This document shows positions 8,886-17,746 of a stretch of 64,000 bases of DNA, piece by piece. The DNA is from Pseudomonas agarici (GTDB lineage: Bacteria; Pseudomonadota; Gammaproteobacteria; Pseudomonadales; Pseudomonadaceae), in the NCBI RefSeq assembly GCF_900109755.1, contig NZ_FOAR01000024.1:1-64000 (forward strand), given 5' to 3'. Numbering within the stretch: the first letter of the stretch is position 1; every line of letters starts with the position of its first letter. The notes under the pieces are model-generated. The model did not search any database. It saw only the letters and a program-made list of their open reading frames with translations, and had not been told where the DNA came from. A program made the translations under genes and the position numbers.

Positions 8886-9310
8886 TTCTTGGTTGCCGTC
8901 TCGAGTCCGACCAGGCCGACCTTCAGGTAACCGGCTGTGCGCAGGGAATCCATGACGCGCATCAGGTCGCCGTAGTCCACGCCCTTGTCGGCCTGGAAGA
9001 AGATGGTGGTGTCTTTTTTGCCGTGGGTCTTGGCGTCCAGGGCTGCCCCCAGGGACTCGGCCTTGACCTCGTCTTCACCGAGGAACAGGCGTTGATCGGT
9101 CTTGACGCTGAGGAACAGCGGCTTCTCCGGACGTGGAACCGGCTTGGCCGTGGAAGCAGGCAGGTCGACCTTGATGTCCACGGTGGCCAGAGGGGCCGCG
9201 ACCATGAAGATGATCAGCAGCACCAACATTACGTCGATAAACGGCGTGACGTTGATTTCATGGTTCTCGGCCAGATCGTCGTCCGCGCCTTCTTTCAAAT
9301 GCAGACCCAT
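8882..9310 (-). CDS. exbD: TonB-system proton channel subunit ExbD
   Basis: 142 residues: a short cytoplasmic N terminus (ENHEINVTPFIDVMLVLLII), one membrane helix bearing the essential aspartate (FIDVMLVLL) and a periplasmic domain. With ExbB it forms the proton-driven motor that energises TonB. It starts 6 bases after exbB ends and overlaps tonB by four bases, so it is the middle gene of a tight operon. Length is normal. Confidence 0.96.
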   Translation of the reverse strand: MGLHLKEGADDDLAENHEINVTPFIDVMLVLLIIFMVAAPLATVDIKVDLPASTAKPVPRPEKPLFLSVKTDQRLFLGEDEVKAESLGAALDAKTHGKKDTTIFFQADKGVDYGDLMRVMDSLRTAGYLKVGLVGLETATKK

Positions 9311-9316
9311 GGCCGA

Positions 9317-10288
9317 TTACCCTACTTTGACCATGTGCGGTTGGCTGGTGCGTTCCGGCAGCAGGTGATCGAGATCGCGGCTGACCAGCAGCAGGACTTC
9401 AGCCGAAGCGTCGGACACCTGGGCCTTGTAGCCGGCGATGGAGCGGGCGAAGACGTTGTAGATCACCACCGCCGGGATCGCGGCGACCAGGCCCAGGGCA
9501 GTGGCCAGCAGGGCTTCGGCGATGCCGGGGGCAACCACGGCGAGGTTGGTGGTCTGGGTCTTGGCGATGCCGATGAAGCTGTTCATGATGCCCCATACGG
9601 TACCGAACAGGCCAACGAACGGCGCGGTAGAACCGATGGTGGCGAGCACGCCAGTGCCGCTGCTCATGTTGCGACCACAGGCGGCGACCAGGCGTTCCAG
9701 GCGGAAGCTGACGCGTTCCTTGATCCCTTCTTTCTCGCGGCTGTTGGCCGACAGGCGCATTTCTTCGAGCGCGTCGTGTACCAGCAGGTTGGCCAGGGTG
9801 CCCGCCTTGGCTGCGCTGGCGCTGGCTTCCTTGAGGGTGGTGGCGGTCTTCAGGTTGGCGATTTCACCACGCAGACGACGTTTGGCGCCCAGCAACTCGA
9901 AGCCTTTGGCGATCCAGATGGTCCAGGTGATGATCGAGGCGATGGCCAGGCCGATCATGACTATCTTCACGATGATATCGGCATTCTTGTACATACCCCA
10001 CGGCGACAGGTCATGGCCCAGGCCCAGGCTGGTGTCCTCGGCTGGCAGCACGTCGATGTCGGTCGGCGTGGCGCTTTCAGCCTGGACCGAGTCGGCAGCG
10101 ACGCTAGGGGTGGCCTGTTCGGTCGTAGCCGGTGCGATGGCCGCAGGCGCGCTGTGGTGGGTCGGCTCGTCGGCGAATACGGCGGTCGGGGCCAGCAGCA
10201 GGCTGAACAGCAACGCAGCAATCGAACGCCAGGCGCGTGAAGGGGTGTGGAGCTGGTTTGGCGAGGCGGTGGATTGATTGCGTATCAT
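9317..10288 (-). CDS. exbB: TonB-system motor subunit ExbB with N-terminal extension
   Basis: 323 residues, longer than E. coli ExbB (about 244). The extra part is a signal-peptide-like segment (SIAALLFSLLLAPTAVFA) and an Ala/Pro/Thr-rich linker to about residue 100, before the three-helix MotA/TolQ/ExbB core (AHVIVKIVMIG-type first helix, ATIGSTAPFVGLFGTVWGIM, and LGLVAAIPAVVIYN). The extension is common in Pseudomonas ExbB. First gene of the operon. I looked for a Fur box in the 187-bp upstream gap and found none that fits well, although iron control would be expected. Confidence 0.94.
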   Translation of the reverse strand: MIRNQSTASPNQLHTPSRAWRSIAALLFSLLLAPTAVFADEPTHHSAPAAIAPATTEQATPSVAADSVQAESATPTDIDVLPAEDTSLGLGHDLSPWGMYKNADIIVKIVMIGLAIASIITWTIWIAKGFELLGAKRRLRGEIANLKTATTLKEASASAAKAGTLANLLVHDALEEMRLSANSREKEGIKERVSFRLERLVAACGRNMSSGTGVLATIGSTAPFVGLFGTVWGIMNSFIGIAKTQTTNLAVVAPGIAEALLATALGLVAAIPAVVIYNVFARSIAGYKAQVSDASAEVLLLVSRDLDHLLPERTSQPHMVKVG

Positions 10289-10475
10289 GCTGGCCGGACC
10301 TGAGCGAATTAAAATGGATCTTGTCCTTCCAGGCCTCGTTGGGCCGAGAACAAATGGTCGGGCATTATTGCAAGTAATTCTTGTTAACAGAAGTGATAGT
10401 GTCTGTTTTTTCTTTCATTGCTAGCGGTTCGTCCATTCTCGACGCTAGTCCTTGGCTCTTTTGTGGAGATTTCCG

Positions 10476-11330
10476 ATGTCTGCTCCTTCTGTTCTGATCG
10501 CCGGTTGTGGTGATGTCGGTGGTCGTCTGGCAACTCAATTGCTGGTCCGGGGTTGGCAGGTGTATGGCCTGCGCCGCTCGATTTTGCGCCTACCGGAAGG
10601 TGTTCTGGGGGTGGCGGGCGACCTGTTCGCCGAGCAGCGTCCGGCGGACTGGCCGAGCGGTCCACTGGATTACCTGGTGTATTGCGCGGCGGCCACCGAT
10701 CACGATGAAGCCGGTTATCGGGCTGCTTATGTCGAAGGCTTGCGACATGTCCTGAACTGGCTCAAGCAGTCGCAGCAGCAGCCCAGGCGCTTGCTGTTCG
10801 TCTCCAGCAGCAGTGTGTATGTGCAACGCCAGGGCGAATGGGTCGATGAAACTTCGCCAACCGAGGCCGAGGGTTATTCCGGGCGCTTGATGCTCGAGGC
10901 CGAGCAACTGGCGCTCGACAGCGATTTTCCGGCGAGTCGGGTGCGTCTGACGGGGATCTACGGGCCAGGCCGCGAGTGGTTGTTGACGCAGGTGCGTCGC
11001 GGATATCAGGTGGCTGTCGAGCCGCCGTTATATAGCAACCGCATTCATGTCGATGACGCTGCCGGGTTGCTGGCGTTCCTGCTGGAGGCGGATCGGGCGG
11101 GCAAGGCGTTGGAGGATTGTTATATCGGCGTCGATGACACGCCAGCGCCCCTGGCCGAGGTGGTGGGCTGGTTACGCGAGTACCTGGGGGTGACCGGGTG
11201 GGACACCGAGTCCAGTGTTCGTCGCACTGGCAGCAAACGTTGCAGCAATGCCCGGGCGCGGGCGCTGGGTTGGGTGCCTGGGTACGCAAGCTATCGTGAG
11301 GGGTATGCGGCGATTCTTGGCGGGCGTTGA
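10476..11330 (+). CDS. SDR-family NAD(P)-dependent epimerase/oxidoreductase
   Basis: 284 residues from the ATG preceded by a GTGGAG ribosome binding site; a longer frame from 10452 lacks one. The N terminus is a Rossmann nucleotide-binding motif (VLIAGCGDVGGRLATQL, i.e. GxGxxG), and the atypical SDR pattern follows: LDYLVYCAAA, a FVSSSSVY strand, and RLTGIYGPGREWL. The YxxxK catalytic motif of classical SDRs is altered (EGYSGRLMLEAEQ), as in YeeZ-like proteins. Substrate unknown. It is flanked by minus-strand genes on both sides and is divergent from exbB. Confidence 0.8.
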   Translation: MSAPSVLIAGCGDVGGRLATQLLVRGWQVYGLRRSILRLPEGVLGVAGDLFAEQRPADWPSGPLDYLVYCAAATDHDEAGYRAAYVEGLRHVLNWLKQSQQQPRRLLFVSSSSVYVQRQGEWVDETSPTEAEGYSGRLMLEAEQLALDSDFPASRVRLTGIYGPGREWLLTQVRRGYQVAVEPPLYSNRIHVDDAAGLLAFLLEADRAGKALEDCYIGVDDTPAPLAEVVGWLREYLGVTGWDTESSVRRTGSKRCSNARARALGWVPGYASYREGYAAILGGR

Positions 11331-11385
11331 GAGGCGTTCATGGAGCCCGCTCACTGCAAGGGGGCTGCGCAGATGAGGGCTTGCC

Positions 11386-12123
11386 CTACTTCTCCAGCAG
11401 CCACTGGCGATTGCCGGGGTAAAGCTGTGGTTGTTCATCGGCTTGAGCCGAGTTCAACGCCTGGAAAATTTCCAGTTGCTTGCCCTTGCGCACAAAGATC
11501 CAGGCACTGCCCTGGTCACCCTGTTGCAGCCAGATACTGTCGTTACCGCTGCTCATGGACGCACAGTCGCCCGCCAGGCACAGCGCATAGCGGTCGTTGC
11601 CCGGCAAGCCTTCGAGGCGTCCGTCCGCAAAGAATTTCACCCGAGCACCTTCACCTGGGCCGCTGACGATTTTCCAGTCGCCACCCATATAGCTCGAATA
11701 GAGGGCTTGTTCGAAGCTGGCGCCGACCGGGGCACCGACCGGCAGCTCTGCCTGGGCGCGGACAAACGGTTGTTCGGGCTCGGAATCGCTGGCGCCCTGA
11801 ATCAGCTCTTTGCCGTCCCGGATCAGTGAGGTGCCGGTGCTGCCATAGAAATCAACATGCCACTTCTGCTTGCCGTCTTCTCGCACATGCCCTTCAGGGC
11901 GTTCGAAGCCGTTGCTGTATTTAGCCTGGCCGTTGCGGGTGTCGACATTCCATTCCAGGTTCGGCCCGTAGGTTTCCAGGGCTTCACGCAAGCTGCCCTT
12001 TTTTACGGCCGCGTCGATGGCCTTTTGGTTGATCCAGGTGCCGCTGATGTCATATTTGGCGGGGTCGCTGGCACAACCGCCGAGCAGGAGGGCAAGCGCC
12101 GAGAAGGCAAGCACTTTGTGCAT
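11386..12123 (-). CDS. Predicted lipoprotein of unknown function
   Basis: 245 residues from the ATG at 12123, chosen because it opens a textbook lipoprotein signal (MHKVLAFSALALLLGGCAS, lipobox LGGC) and has an AAGGA-like ribosome binding site. An upstream in-frame extension adds 50 atypical residues. The mature part begins KYDISGTWINQKAID and contains two similar halves, the second carrying ADGRLEGLPGNDRYALCLAGDC. A role in the envelope is likely, since the lipobox anchors it, but I do not recognise the family. It follows ridA on the same strand with an 88-bp gap. Confidence 0.7.
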   Translation of the reverse strand: MHKVLAFSALALLLGGCASDPAKYDISGTWINQKAIDAAVKKGSLREALETYGPNLEWNVDTRNGQAKYSNGFERPEGHVREDGKQKWHVDFYGSTGTSLIRDGKELIQGASDSEPEQPFVRAQAELPVGAPVGASFEQALYSSYMGGDWKIVSGPGEGARVKFFADGRLEGLPGNDRYALCLAGDCASMSSGNDSIWLQQGDQGSAWIFVRKGKQLEIFQALNSAQADEQPQLYPGNRQWLLEK

Positions 12124-12211
12124 GGTGGAATCCTTGCAGACGAGGCTGGCGCAGTGTGGAAGGCTGCACCAGGCCGTGCGGGGTTGTTCCGCGGGAACGT
12201 GACCGCAGTGG

Positions 12212-12592
12212 TTATTCGATGACCAGGATCGCGTCCATTTCGACCTGCGAGCCACGGGGCAGGGCTGCGACACCGATGGCGGCGCGAGCCGGGTACGGTT
12301 GTTCGAAGTACGTGCCCATGATCTCGTTGACCTTGGCGAAATGGCTCAGGTCGGTCAGGAAGATGTTCAGCTTGACGATGTCCTTGAACGAGCCGCCGGC
12401 TGCTTCGGCCACTGCCTTGAGGTTCTCGAAGACCTGGACGGTCTGAGCTTCGAAGCCTTCGACCAGTTCCATGGTTTTCGGGTCCAGGGGAATCTGCCCG
12501 GACATGTATACGGTGTTGCCGGCCTTGATCGCCTGGGAGTAGGTACCAATGGCGGCCGGGGCCTTGTCGCTGCTGATAACGCTTTTGGTCAT
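12212..12592 (-). CDS. ridA: RidA enamine/imine deaminase
   Basis: 126 residues, the normal RidA length. Motifs of the YjgF/RidA family are clear: GTYSQAIKAGNTVYMSGQIP near the N terminus, the conserved LKAVAEAAG and VKLNIFLTDLSHF segments, and the arginine-bearing PARAAIGVAALPRG loop that binds substrate carboxylates. RidA hydrolyses 2-aminoacrylate and related imines released by PLP enzymes and so protects other PLP enzymes. It lies directly downstream of spoT, 32 bp away on the same strand, a conserved Pseudomonas arrangement. A diverged paralogue sits in the dad operon at 36338. Confidence 0.95.
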   Translation of the reverse strand: MTKSVISSDKAPAAIGTYSQAIKAGNTVYMSGQIPLDPKTMELVEGFEAQTVQVFENLKAVAEAAGGSFKDIVKLNIFLTDLSHFAKVNEIMGTYFEQPYPARAAIGVAALPRGSQVEMDAILVIE

Positions 12593-12624
12593 GCTTGACT
12601 CCTTGTAATGTTTGGGCTGGGCGG

Positions 12625-14730
12625 TTACGCGCGCATGCGGGTAATGCGGATCACCCCGGTCAGGGCGCGCAATTTCTTGATCACGCGGGCCAGGTGTACG
12701 CGGTCGTGCACGCTGACCACCAGTTGGACCACACTAATGCGACCATCGCGTTCGTCCATGCTGATTTTCTCGATATTGCCATCGGCCGCGTTGACACTGC
12801 TGGCCAACAGGGCGATCAGGCCGCGCTGGTGTTCCAACTCCACACGCAGCTCGACGTTGAATTCGCCGGTGACATCCTTGGCCCAGGAGAGCTGGATGCA
12901 TTTTTCCGGATTGTGGCGGATTTCGCTGATATTACGGCAGTTGTCCAGGTGTACGACCATGCCCTTGCCTGCGGACAGATGGCCGACAATCGGGTCGCCG
13001 GGGATCGGCGTGCAGCACTTGGCATAGCTGAGTACCAGGCCTTCGGTGCCGCGAATCGCCAGCGGACCTTCAGGGCTGGGCAGTTGTTCGCCTTCGCCGA
13101 GCAGGCGGCGGGCGACCACGTAGGCCATGCGGTTGCCCAGGCCGATATCTTCCAACAGGTCCTCGATCAGCTCCAGGCGGTACTCGTTGAGCATCAGTTG
13201 GATACGTTCGGCCGGGATTTTGTCCAGGGCACTGTCGAAACCGTTGAGGACTTTGTTCAGCAGGCGTTCGCCAAGGCTGATGGATTCGGAGCGGCGCTGT
13301 AGCTTCAAGGCATGACGGATATGTGTGCGAGCCTTGCCGGTGACCACAAAGTTGAGCCATGCCGGGTTCGGTCGGGCGCCAGGGGCGCTGACGATTTCGA
13401 CGGTGGAACCGCTTTGCAACGGCTCGGACAGTGGCGCGAGACGACGATTGATCCGACAAGCAATGCAGCTATTGCCGACATCGGTGTGTACCGCATAGGC
13501 GAAGTCGACCGCCGTGGAGCCTTTCGGCAACTCCATGATCCGGCCTTTGGGCGTGAAGACGTAGACCTCGTCGGGGAACAGATCGATCTTCACGCTCTCG
13601 ATGAATTCCAGGGAGTTGCCAGCGCGCTGCTGCATCTCCAGCACGCCCTTGACCCACTGGCGGGCGCGGGCATGGGTGCCCTTGGGCTGCTCGTCGCCGC
13701 TGGACTTGTACAGCCAGTGGGCGGCGATGCCGTTGTTGGCCATCTCTTCCATTTCGCGGGTACGGATCTGGATCTCGATCGGCACGCCGTGCATGCCGAA
13801 CAGTGTCGTATGCAGCGACTGGTAGCCGTTGGCCTTGGGAATCGCGATGTAGTCTTTGAAGCGACCGGGCAGGGGCTTGTACAAATTATGTACAGCGCCG
13901 AGCACGCGATAGCAGGTATCGACCTTGTCGACGATGATCCGGAACGCGTAGACGTCCATGATCTCGTTGAAGGCCCGGCGTTTGCCGCGCATCTTGGTAT
14001 AGATGCCGTAGAGGTGCTTCTGTCGGCCGCTGACCTCGCCCTGGATGCCATCGATGGCCAGGCAGTGGCTGAGGGATTGCTCGATCTTGTTGACGATTTC
14101 CTTGCGATTGCCCCGGGCGCGCTTGACTGCCTGGTAAATCCGCGCCGAACGCATCGGGTGCATGGCCTTGAAGCCAAGATCTTCGAACTCGACGCGGATC
14201 GCATGCATGCCCAGCCGGTTGGCGATGGGTGCGTAGATTTCCAGGGTTTCCTTGGCAATGCGTCGACGCTTCTCGCCGGACAGCACCTCCAGGGTCCGCA
14301 TGTTGTGCAGGCGGTCGGCGAGCTTGACCAGGATGACGCGGATATCGCGGGCCATGGCCATGGCCATCTTCTGAAAGTTTTCCGCCTGGGCCTCGGCCTT
14401 GGTCTCGAAGTTCATCTGGGTCAGCTTGCTGACCCCGTCGACCAGTTCGGCCACGGTCTCGCCGAACTGCGCCTGCAGCGCTTCCTTGGCGATTCCGGTG
14501 TCTTCGATCACGTCATGCAGCATCGCGGCCATCAGGCTCTGATGGTCCATGCGCATGTCGGCAAGGATATTGGCCACCGCCAGCGGGTGCGTGACGTAGG
14601 CTTCGCCACTGCGACGACGTTGGCCATCGTGGGCTTGTTCGGCGTAGAAATACGCCCGGCGGACCAGATTGACCTGGTCGGCGCCGAGGTAGGTCGATAA
14701 GCGATCGGCGAGGGCGTCTATGCTCGGCAT
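12625..14730 (-). CDS. spoT: Bifunctional (p)ppGpp synthetase/hydrolase SpoT
   Basis: 701 residues, the length of Pseudomonas SpoT. Domains in order: HD hydrolase (AMLHDVIEDTGI, residues ~45-190, histidine-aspartate pair intact), synthetase (about 230-345, AFRIIVDKVDTCYRVLG and PKANGYQSLHTT), TGS (about 385-445, VYVFTPKGRIMELPKGST), and a C-terminal ACT domain. The intact HD motif separates it from RelA, which cannot hydrolyse. It sits between rpoZ and ridA, as in other gamma-proteobacteria (gmk-rpoZ-spoT). Omega (RpoZ) is needed for part of the ppGpp response of RNA polymerase in E. coli, so the linkage makes functional sense. Confidence 0.96.
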   Translation of the reverse strand: MPSIDALADRLSTYLGADQVNLVRRAYFYAEQAHDGQRRRSGEAYVTHPLAVANILADMRMDHQSLMAAMLHDVIEDTGIAKEALQAQFGETVAELVDGVSKLTQMNFETKAEAQAENFQKMAMAMARDIRVILVKLADRLHNMRTLEVLSGEKRRRIAKETLEIYAPIANRLGMHAIRVEFEDLGFKAMHPMRSARIYQAVKRARGNRKEIVNKIEQSLSHCLAIDGIQGEVSGRQKHLYGIYTKMRGKRRAFNEIMDVYAFRIIVDKVDTCYRVLGAVHNLYKPLPGRFKDYIAIPKANGYQSLHTTLFGMHGVPIEIQIRTREMEEMANNGIAAHWLYKSSGDEQPKGTHARARQWVKGVLEMQQRAGNSLEFIESVKIDLFPDEVYVFTPKGRIMELPKGSTAVDFAYAVHTDVGNSCIACRINRRLAPLSEPLQSGSTVEIVSAPGARPNPAWLNFVVTGKARTHIRHALKLQRRSESISLGERLLNKVLNGFDSALDKIPAERIQLMLNEYRLELIEDLLEDIGLGNRMAYVVARRLLGEGEQLPSPEGPLAIRGTEGLVLSYAKCCTPIPGDPIVGHLSAGKGMVVHLDNCRNISEIRHNPEKCIQLSWAKDVTGEFNVELRVELEHQRGLIALLASSVNAADGNIEKISMDERDGRISVVQLVVSVHDRVHLARVIKKLRALTGVIRITRMRA

Positions 14731-14790
14731 GAGGTTTCCCTCGGCCGAAGCCTTGTACCTTGCGCCGTGCTGTCTCGACCCGGCATAGGT

Positions 14791-15054
14791 TTAGACGGCC
14801 TCGTTGGACTCGTCCTCGAACGCCGCGAACAGAGGTTCGTCTTCGACGATCTCCTCGTTGGCGATCATTTCGTAGCTCACCAGGCCTTCGGCAATTTCAC
14901 GCAGGGCCACAACGGTAGGCTTGTCGTTTTCCCAGGCGACTTTCGGCTCTTTGCCACCGGTCGCCAGTTGACGAGCACGCTTGGTGGAGAGCATGACCAG
15001 CTCAAAACGGTTATCCACGTGTTCTAGGCAGTCTTCAACGGTTACGCGGGCCAT
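14791..15054 (-). CDS. rpoZ: RNA polymerase omega subunit
   Basis: 87 residues. The N terminus MARVTVEDCLEHVDNRFELV and the following STKRARQL segment are the conserved omega core that binds beta-prime. Omega helps assemble RNA polymerase and contributes to a ppGpp site. It lies 60 bp upstream of spoT and downstream of gmk on the same strand. The acidic C-terminal tail (EDEPLFAAFEDESNEAV) is typical of pseudomonads. Confidence 0.97.
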   Translation of the reverse strand: MARVTVEDCLEHVDNRFELVMLSTKRARQLATGGKEPKVAWENDKPTVVALREIAEGLVSYEMIANEEIVEDEPLFAAFEDESNEAV

Positions 15055-15223
15055 GGTGTTCCTCGTAGCAAATGCGGTAGGCGCGCTGCCCGGATGGGCG
15101 AGCGGACTGAACAGTTTAAAAAATCACCAGCGATTAGGGAAGCGCTGTTTTTTTGCAGACGCCTAAGCGTGCTACTGATAAGTAGCAATGTAAGGCCCCC
15201 GTAGCGGCTTTGGGAAGCCTTGG

Positions 15224-15844
15224 TTACGCCAGCAATTCACTCAGCAGGACGCTGAAACGCTGCTGCTGGGATTGCTGTTGCAACTGGTTGGCGCGGAAAA
15301 TCGCCTTGAGGTCGTCCAGCGCATGGGCAAAATCGTCGTTGATGATCAGGAAATCGTATTCGACGTAGTGACTCATTTCACTGACCGCTTCGCGCATCCG
15401 GCCTTCGATGATCTCGTCGCTGTCCTGGCCTCGGTTGGTCAGGCGCTGGCGCAGGGCGTGCTGGGTCGGCGGCAGAATAAAGATCGATTTGGCCTGGGGC
15501 ATTTGCCGGCGTACCTGTTCGGCGCCCTGCCAGTCGATTTCGAGGATCAGGTCGTGGCCTTCGTCGAGGCTCTGCTGCAGGTGACTCTGCGAGGTGCCAT
15601 AGAGATTGCCGAAGACTTGCGCCTGCTCAAGGAAGTCGCCCTGCTCGATCATCCGCACGAACTCCGTGCGGTCGACGAAGTGGTAGTTCACTCCGTCGAC
15701 TTCGCCCGGACGCATGGCGCGGGTGGTATGCGAGACCGAGACGCGGATCTGCGGTTGAGCATCGATCAGCGCCTTGACCAGGCTGGTCTTGCCCGCGCCC
15801 GACGGTGCGGAAATGATATAGAGGGTGCCAGTGCTATGGGTCAT
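15224..15844 (-). CDS. gmk: Guanylate kinase
   Basis: 206 residues, normal length. It phosphorylates GMP to GDP with ATP in the cytosol. The P-loop is ISAPSGAGKTSLVKAL near residue 10, followed by the GMP-binding loop SHTTRAMRPGEVDGVNYHF and the LEIDWQGAEQVR segment. It sits between yicC (12 bp upstream, probably the same transcript) and rpoZ. Supplying GDP/GTP next to spoT ties it to the (p)ppGpp pathway. Confidence 0.97.
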   Translation of the reverse strand: MTHSTGTLYIISAPSGAGKTSLVKALIDAQPQIRVSVSHTTRAMRPGEVDGVNYHFVDRTEFVRMIEQGDFLEQAQVFGNLYGTSQSHLQQSLDEGHDLILEIDWQGAEQVRRQMPQAKSIFILPPTQHALRQRLTNRGQDSDEIIEGRMREAVSEMSHYVEYDFLIINDDFAHALDDLKAIFRANQLQQQSQQQRFSVLLSELLA

Positions 15845-15856
15845 GTCGGGGTAGCC

Positions 15857-16720
15857 TTACTCGATATTCTGTACTTGTTCGCGCATCTGCTCGATCAACA
15901 CCTTGAGGTTGACCGCTGCGGTGGTGCTGCGCGGGTCGAAGGCCTTGGAGCCTAGGGTATTGGCTTCGCGGTTGAGCTCTTGCATCAGGAAGTCCAGGCG
16001 CCGGCCAGCGGCCCCGGCGGATTTGAGCACCCGGCGTACTTCGATAATGTGGGTGCTCAGGCGGTCGAGTTCTTCGGCCACATCGCTTTTCTGTGCCAGC
16101 AAGACCATTTCCTGTTCCAGGCGTAGCGGGTCCAGCTCGGCCTGCATGTCGGTGAAGCGGTCGAGGATTTTCTGGCGTTGGGTGGCAAGCATTTGTGGCA
16201 CCAGCTCGCGCAGGATCAGGACATCTTCCTCGATAGAGGTCAGGCGTTCGTTGATCAAACGGGCCAGCTCCGCACCTTCGCGCTCGCGGCCATTCTTCAG
16301 CTCCTTGAGGCCTTTATTGAACAAGGCCAGCGCTTCCTTGTTGAGGGCTTGCGGGTCGCTGGCATCGGCCACCAGCACGCCAGGCCAGGCCAGCACTTCC
16401 AGCGGATTCAGCGCGGCCGGCTGCTTGATCAGGCCGGCGACGGTCTCGGCGGCGGCAATCAGTTGCGTAGCGCGTTCGCGGTCGACCTGCAGTGGCTTGC
16501 CGGTGGTTTCCTCGCTGAAGCGCAGAGTGCATTCCAGCTTGCCCCGTGACAGTCCCTGGCGCAGGGCTTCGCGCACTGCGCCTTCGAGGTCGCGAAACGC
16601 TTCCGGCAGGCGCAGGTGCGGCTCCAGGTAACGGCTGTTCACCGAGCGCAACTCCCAGCTCAGGGTGCCTTGGATTGCGGCGCTTTCGACGCGGGCGAAG
16701 GCGGTCATGCTGTGGACCAT
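15857..16720 (-). CDS. yicC: YicC-family endoribonuclease-like protein
   Basis: 287 residues from the ATG at 16720, with a GAGG site 7 bases upstream; the frame runs open much further 5' but that part overlaps rph on the other strand. The start VHSMTAFARVE and the C-terminal RLDFLMQELNREANTLGSK are hallmarks of the YicC/DUF1732 family. Members have been reported to act as endoribonucleases that help degrade the small RNA RyhB in E. coli. It precedes gmk by 12 bp and is divergent from rph. Length is standard. Confidence 0.92.
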   Translation of the reverse strand: MVHSMTAFARVESAAIQGTLSWELRSVNSRYLEPHLRLPEAFRDLEGAVREALRQGLSRGKLECTLRFSEETTGKPLQVDRERATQLIAAAETVAGLIKQPAALNPLEVLAWPGVLVADASDPQALNKEALALFNKGLKELKNGREREGAELARLINERLTSIEEDVLILRELVPQMLATQRQKILDRFTDMQAELDPLRLEQEMVLLAQKSDVAEELDRLSTHIIEVRRVLKSAGAAGRRLDFLMQELNREANTLGSKAFDPRSTTAAVNLKVLIEQMREQVQNIE

Positions 16721-16951
16721 GGAAGTACCTCGCTGTTCGGGCCTGCCGGCGTTGCCGGGCTTGACCTGATAAATAAATGAACGCCGAGCGGCAGCAAAGG
16801 CACGGGATTGTAGCGCAGTGCGGTGAATGCCCCAAAACTTGTGGGAGCGTTTCATGGGTTTGGCGCGACGGTAACTTTTAAGCAGTGCCCAGCACAGGCT
16901 ATGACCTCTATAATGCCGGGTAGATTTCCGTCCCTGTGCAGGTATTCCCAG

Positions 16952-17674
16952 ATGAAACGTCCAAGTGGTCGTGCCGCCGATCAGCTCCGCTCGATCCGCA
17001 TCACCCGCAACTACACCAAACACGCCGAGGGATCTGTACTGGTCGAGTTCGGTGACACTAAAGTGATTTGTACGGTCAGCATCGAGAATGGGGTGCCACG
17101 CTTCCTCAAGGGGCAAGGTCAGGGCTGGCTGACCGCCGAGTACGGCATGTTGCCGCGGGCCACCGGCGAGCGTAACCAGCGCGAAGCGAGCCGTGGCAAG
17201 CAGGGCGGCCGGACCCTGGAAATCCAGCGCTTGATCGGTCGATCGTTGCGCGCTTCGCTGGATATGTCCAAGCTGGGCGACGTGACCCTGTATGTCGATT
17301 GCGATGTTATCCAGGCCGATGGCGGTACCCGCACCGCCTCCATCACCGGTTCCATGGTGGCGCTGGTCGATGCCCTGGCGGTGATCAAGAAGCGTGGTGG
17401 CCTCAAGGGCGGTAGTCCGCTCAAGCAGATGATCGCCGCCGTCTCGGTGGGCATGTACCAGGGTGAGCCGGTGCTCGACCTGGACTACCTGGAGGACTCC
17501 GCCGCCGAGACCGACCTTAATGTGGTGATGACCAGCACTGGCGGTTTCATTGAAGTTCAGGGCACTGCCGAGGGCGCGCCGTTCCAGCCGGAAGAGCTGA
17601 ATGCGATGCTGGCACTGGCACAAAAAGGCATGAACGAGATCTTCGAATTGCAGAACGCTGCGCTGGCTGACTGA
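16952..17674 (+). CDS. rph: Ribonuclease PH
   Basis: 240 residues from the ATG at 16952 (MKRPSGRAADQLRSIRITRN), the universal RNase PH start; the longer frame from 16823 is not supported. It trims the 3' ends of tRNA precursors with phosphate. Visible are the RNase PH fold motifs EGSVLVEFGDTKVICTVS, MLPRATGERNQREASRGKQ (phosphate-binding arginines) and the DVIQADGGTRTASITG segment. It ends in a strong bidirectional terminator shared with crc. Unlike in some enterics, pyrE is not directly adjacent; crc lies between on the opposite strand. Confidence 0.97.
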   Translation: MKRPSGRAADQLRSIRITRNYTKHAEGSVLVEFGDTKVICTVSIENGVPRFLKGQGQGWLTAEYGMLPRATGERNQREASRGKQGGRTLEIQRLIGRSLRASLDMSKLGDVTLYVDCDVIQADGGTRTASITGSMVALVDALAVIKKRGGLKGGSPLKQMIAAVSVGMYQGEPVLDLDYLEDSAAETDLNVVMTSTGGFIEVQGTAEGAPFQPEELNAMLALAQKGMNEIFELQNAALAD

Positions 17675-17693
17675 TTATTCGGATTTTCCCGCC

Positions 17694-17734
17694 AGCCACA
17701 AAAAAGCCGACGCGATGTCGGCTTTTTTGTGGCT
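17694..17734. terminator. Bidirectional rho-independent terminator between rph and crc
   Basis: A near-perfect 18-bp stem, AGCCACAAAAAAGCCGAC paired with GTCGGCTTTTTTGTGGCT around a GCGAT loop. The internal A and T runs give a U-tract in both directions, so it can end rph (plus) and crc (minus). Confidence 0.93.
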
Positions 17735-17746
17735 GTGGATAACTGC

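Noticed and set aside
10289..10475. Fur box in front of exbB
   Set aside because: Searched because iron control is expected. The AT-rich region near 10360-10400 aligns poorly with the 19-bp Fur consensus in either orientation.
13312..14700. A 462-residue open frame antisense to spoT
   Set aside because: Same explanation: shadow of spoT with no ribosome site or recognisable domain.
15170..15187. Small hairpin TGCTAC/GTAGCA between rpoZ and gmk
   Set aside because: A 6-bp stem with no T-run; too weak to call a terminator or an operator.
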